Positions 5,259-6,854 of a stretch of 6,854 bases of DNA are shown piece after piece. Origin of the DNA: Luminiphilus sp. (GTDB taxonomy: Bacteria; Pseudomonadota; Gammaproteobacteria; Pseudomonadales; Halieaceae). Numbering within the stretch: position 1 is the first letter of the stretch; each line of letters starts with the position of its first letter. The notes beneath the pieces were generated by a model that saw nothing but the letters and a program-made list of their open reading frames with translations, was not told where the DNA came from and searched no databases. Made by a program: the position numbers and the translations under genes. The DNA is taken from assembly GCA_022425845.1 (NCBI GenBank), contig JAKMEU010000351.1:1-6854 (forward strand), read 5' to 3'.

Positions 5259-6854
5259 ATGATACACAGAAGCAATTGCAACCGGGTCCTCTCGGCATTC
5301 GTGTCCGTTTTGATACTGACGGGTTGCGCCGAGGAGCGCCCGGACATGGCCAACACCATGGCGGCGCGGGCCAATCTCCCCAACCAATTGCTTGATGTTA
5401 ATGAAACTGTGTTGGAGCGCCGACAATACAACCCGGATCGCAACGCCTACTTTGGCGATTTGCATGTGCACACGGGTTATTCATTCGATGCCTATGCCTT
5501 TGGCACCATTGCCACGCCCTACGATGCCTACCGTTACGCCCGGGGTGAGGCTATCGACCACCCGTCGGGTTACCAGGTGCAACTCCGACAACCCCTTGAT
5601 TTTTATGCGGTGACCGACCATGCCATGTTCATGGGGCTGCTCAAGGAAGCGGCTGATACGGATTCGGAATTTTCCAGGACGGCGGTAGCGCAACCGATGC
5701 ACAACCTGAATGCACCGGATAACTATGGGCGCTTCAGTTTTTTCGAGCGATCGACCATTTTCGCGACCTTTCTGCCCAACCTTCTCGGTGAACTGGTCGA
5801 TGGCACGATTGACTCAGCCGCCCTTGAGCCCGTGACCCGATCGGCCTGGGAAGACAACATAAATGCTACGGATCAGTTCTATCAGCCGGGCGAGTTCACG
5901 ACCTTTGCTGCCTACGAGTACACCTCGTCCACTGACGAGATGGGCAATTTGCATCGGAACGTGATTTTCCGGGATACGGACCGGCTGCCGGCTGTGCCTT
6001 TTTCCCGATTTCACTCACAGAATCCGGAAGGCCTGTGGGATTGGATGGACGGTCTGCGGGAACAGGGTATTGAGAGCCTGTCGATTCCCCATAACTCCAA
6101 TGGTTCCAATGGAGCGATGTTTGCCATGGAAGATTGGGCCGGCGATCCCATGGACGACGATTATGCGGATCAGCGAATGCGTAATGAACCCCTGGTGGAG
6201 ATCACGCAGGTAAAGGGTACCTCTGAAACCCACCCCGGGCTCTCTGAAACTGATGAGTGGGCTGACTTTGAACTCATGCCATTCCGGGTGGCCACCACCC
6301 TGCCCAGTGCCCTGCCGGGAAGTTATGTGCGAGACGGCTTGCTCCGCGGCCTCGAGATGGAAGAGGGGGGTATTGAAAATCCCTACAAGTTTGGTTTTGT
6401 GGGGGCCAGTGACACCCACACCGCCGCTATTTCCGATGATGAATCCAATTTTTTCTCTAAAGTCGGTTTGCTGGACGGCACGGCTGAAATGCGGGGTTCA
6501 ATCCCCGCGTCCTTCTTGATGCGTACCCTCGTGAAGTTCAGCGCTCCCGATATGCTGAAAGAGGTGGAGGGTCGTGACTATCTGGAGTTTTCCACCTTCT
6601 CCACCTGGGGAGCGTCGGGTGTGGCGGGAGTCTGGGCCGAGGAAAATACCCGCGATGCCATTTATGACGCCTTCCGTCGCAAGGAAACCTTCGCCACCAG
6701 CGGGCCGCGCATGAAAGTGCGGTTTTTTGCCGGTTATGATTTTGATGCCTCGATATTGGACGACCCGGACATGGCAGGAAAAGCCTACGCCCGGGGCGTT
6801 TCCATGGGAGCCGACCTTGAAGCTTCGGGTGATCGGGCGCCGCAGTTCCTGGTC
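5259..6854 (+). CDS. DUF3604-family lipoprotein with PHP-like metal site (3' truncated by window edge)
   Basis: The frame is open for 532 codons to the window edge; the family usually runs to about 600-700 residues, so the C-terminus is missing. Residues 1-23 form a lipoprotein signal: basic start (R4, R9), hydrophobic core, then lipobox LTGC with Cys23. The residue at +2 is Ala, not Asp, so outer-membrane sorting is likely. The mature protein shows a PHP-phosphoesterase-like pattern: DLHVH (H69, H71), TDH (D120, H121), AYEY (E220), PHNSN (H278) and ASDTH (D385, H387). These are the expected ligands of a two- or three-metal hydrolytic centre. YFGDLHVHTGYSFDAY (64-79) is the family signature I recognise. 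The reaction and substrate of DUF3604 proteins are not established to my knowledge; a periplasm-facing metal-dependent hydrolase is the inference. It lies 301 bases behind the crotonase, so it need not share its transcript. Confidence 0.9.
   Translation, partial: MIHRSNCNRVLSAFVSVLILTGCAEERPDMANTMAARANLPNQLLDVNETVLERRQYNPDRNAYFGDLHVHTGYSFDAYAFGTIATPYDAYRYARGEAIDHPSGYQVQLRQPLDFYAVTDHAMFMGLLKEAADTDSEFSRTAVAQPMHNLNAPDNYGRFSFFERSTIFATFLPNLLGELVDGTIDSAALEPVTRSAWEDNINATDQFYQPGEFTTFAAYEYTSSTDEMGNLHRNVIFRDTDRLPAVPFSRFHSQNPEGLWDWMDGLREQGIESLSIPHNSNGSNGAMFAMEDWAGDPMDDDYADQRMRNEPLVEITQVKGTSETHPGLSETDEWADFELMPFRVATTLPSALPGSYVRDGLLRGLEMEEGGIENPYKFGFVGASDTHTAAISDDESNFFSKVGLLDGTAEMRGSIPASFLMRTLVKFSAPDMLKEVEGRDYLEFSTFSTWGASGVAGVWAEENTRDAIYDAFRRKETFATSGPRMKVRFFAGYDFDASILDDPDMAGKAYARGVSMGADLEASGDRAPQFLV

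Noticed and set aside
4954..5298. Reverse-strand open frame of 114 codons across the gap
   Set aside because: It overlaps the start of the lipoprotein gene and the crotonase stop, has no clear ribosome binding site that I could see, and matches no family I know. I treat it as part of the unexplained stretch rather than a gene.

Overview
The window reads as chromosomal DNA from a Gram-negative proteobacterium. The signs are an RND inner-membrane transporter, a lipoprotein signal with a lipobox, Shine-Dalgarno-led genes and moderately high GC. The gene mix (long type I Baeyer-Villiger monooxygenase, divergent crotonase, DUF3604 lipoprotein) would suit a marine or environmental gammaproteobacterium, but that placement is inference. 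All recognisable genes lie on the + strand.

Layout: (1) bases 1-893 hold the 3' end of an RND efflux permease, from the periplasmic porter/docking region through TM8-TM12. (2) A 157-base gap leads to a complete zinc-dependent medium-chain alcohol dehydrogenase (1051-2073). (3) A 111-base gap carries the best promoter-like sequence in the window. It is followed by a long Baeyer-Villiger monooxygenase (2185-4083) and, 49 bases later behind a strong ribosome binding site, a crotonase-fold protein (4133-4957). (4) A 301-base stretch (4958-5258) holds no gene I can name. It has a compact hairpin, a 40-codon ORF with a plausible ribosome binding site, and long open frames on both strands. (5) From 5259 to the right edge runs the first 532 codons of a DUF3604-family lipoprotein with a PHP-like set of metal-binding residues.

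Working model (inference): the dehydrogenase oxidises a secondary alcohol to a ketone, the Baeyer-Villiger enzyme inserts oxygen next to the carbonyl to give an ester or lactone, and the crotonase acts on a CoA-linked or beta-dicarbonyl intermediate downstream. This would be a small catabolic module for a cyclic, terpenoid, steroid-like or long-chain ketone. The crotonase is notable because both glutamates of classical enoyl-CoA hydratase appear to be missing. Nothing in the window links the RND pump or the DUF3604 lipoprotein to this pathway beyond adjacency. I saw no tRNA, rRNA, CRISPR array, insertion sequence with intact ends, or convincing intrinsic terminator.
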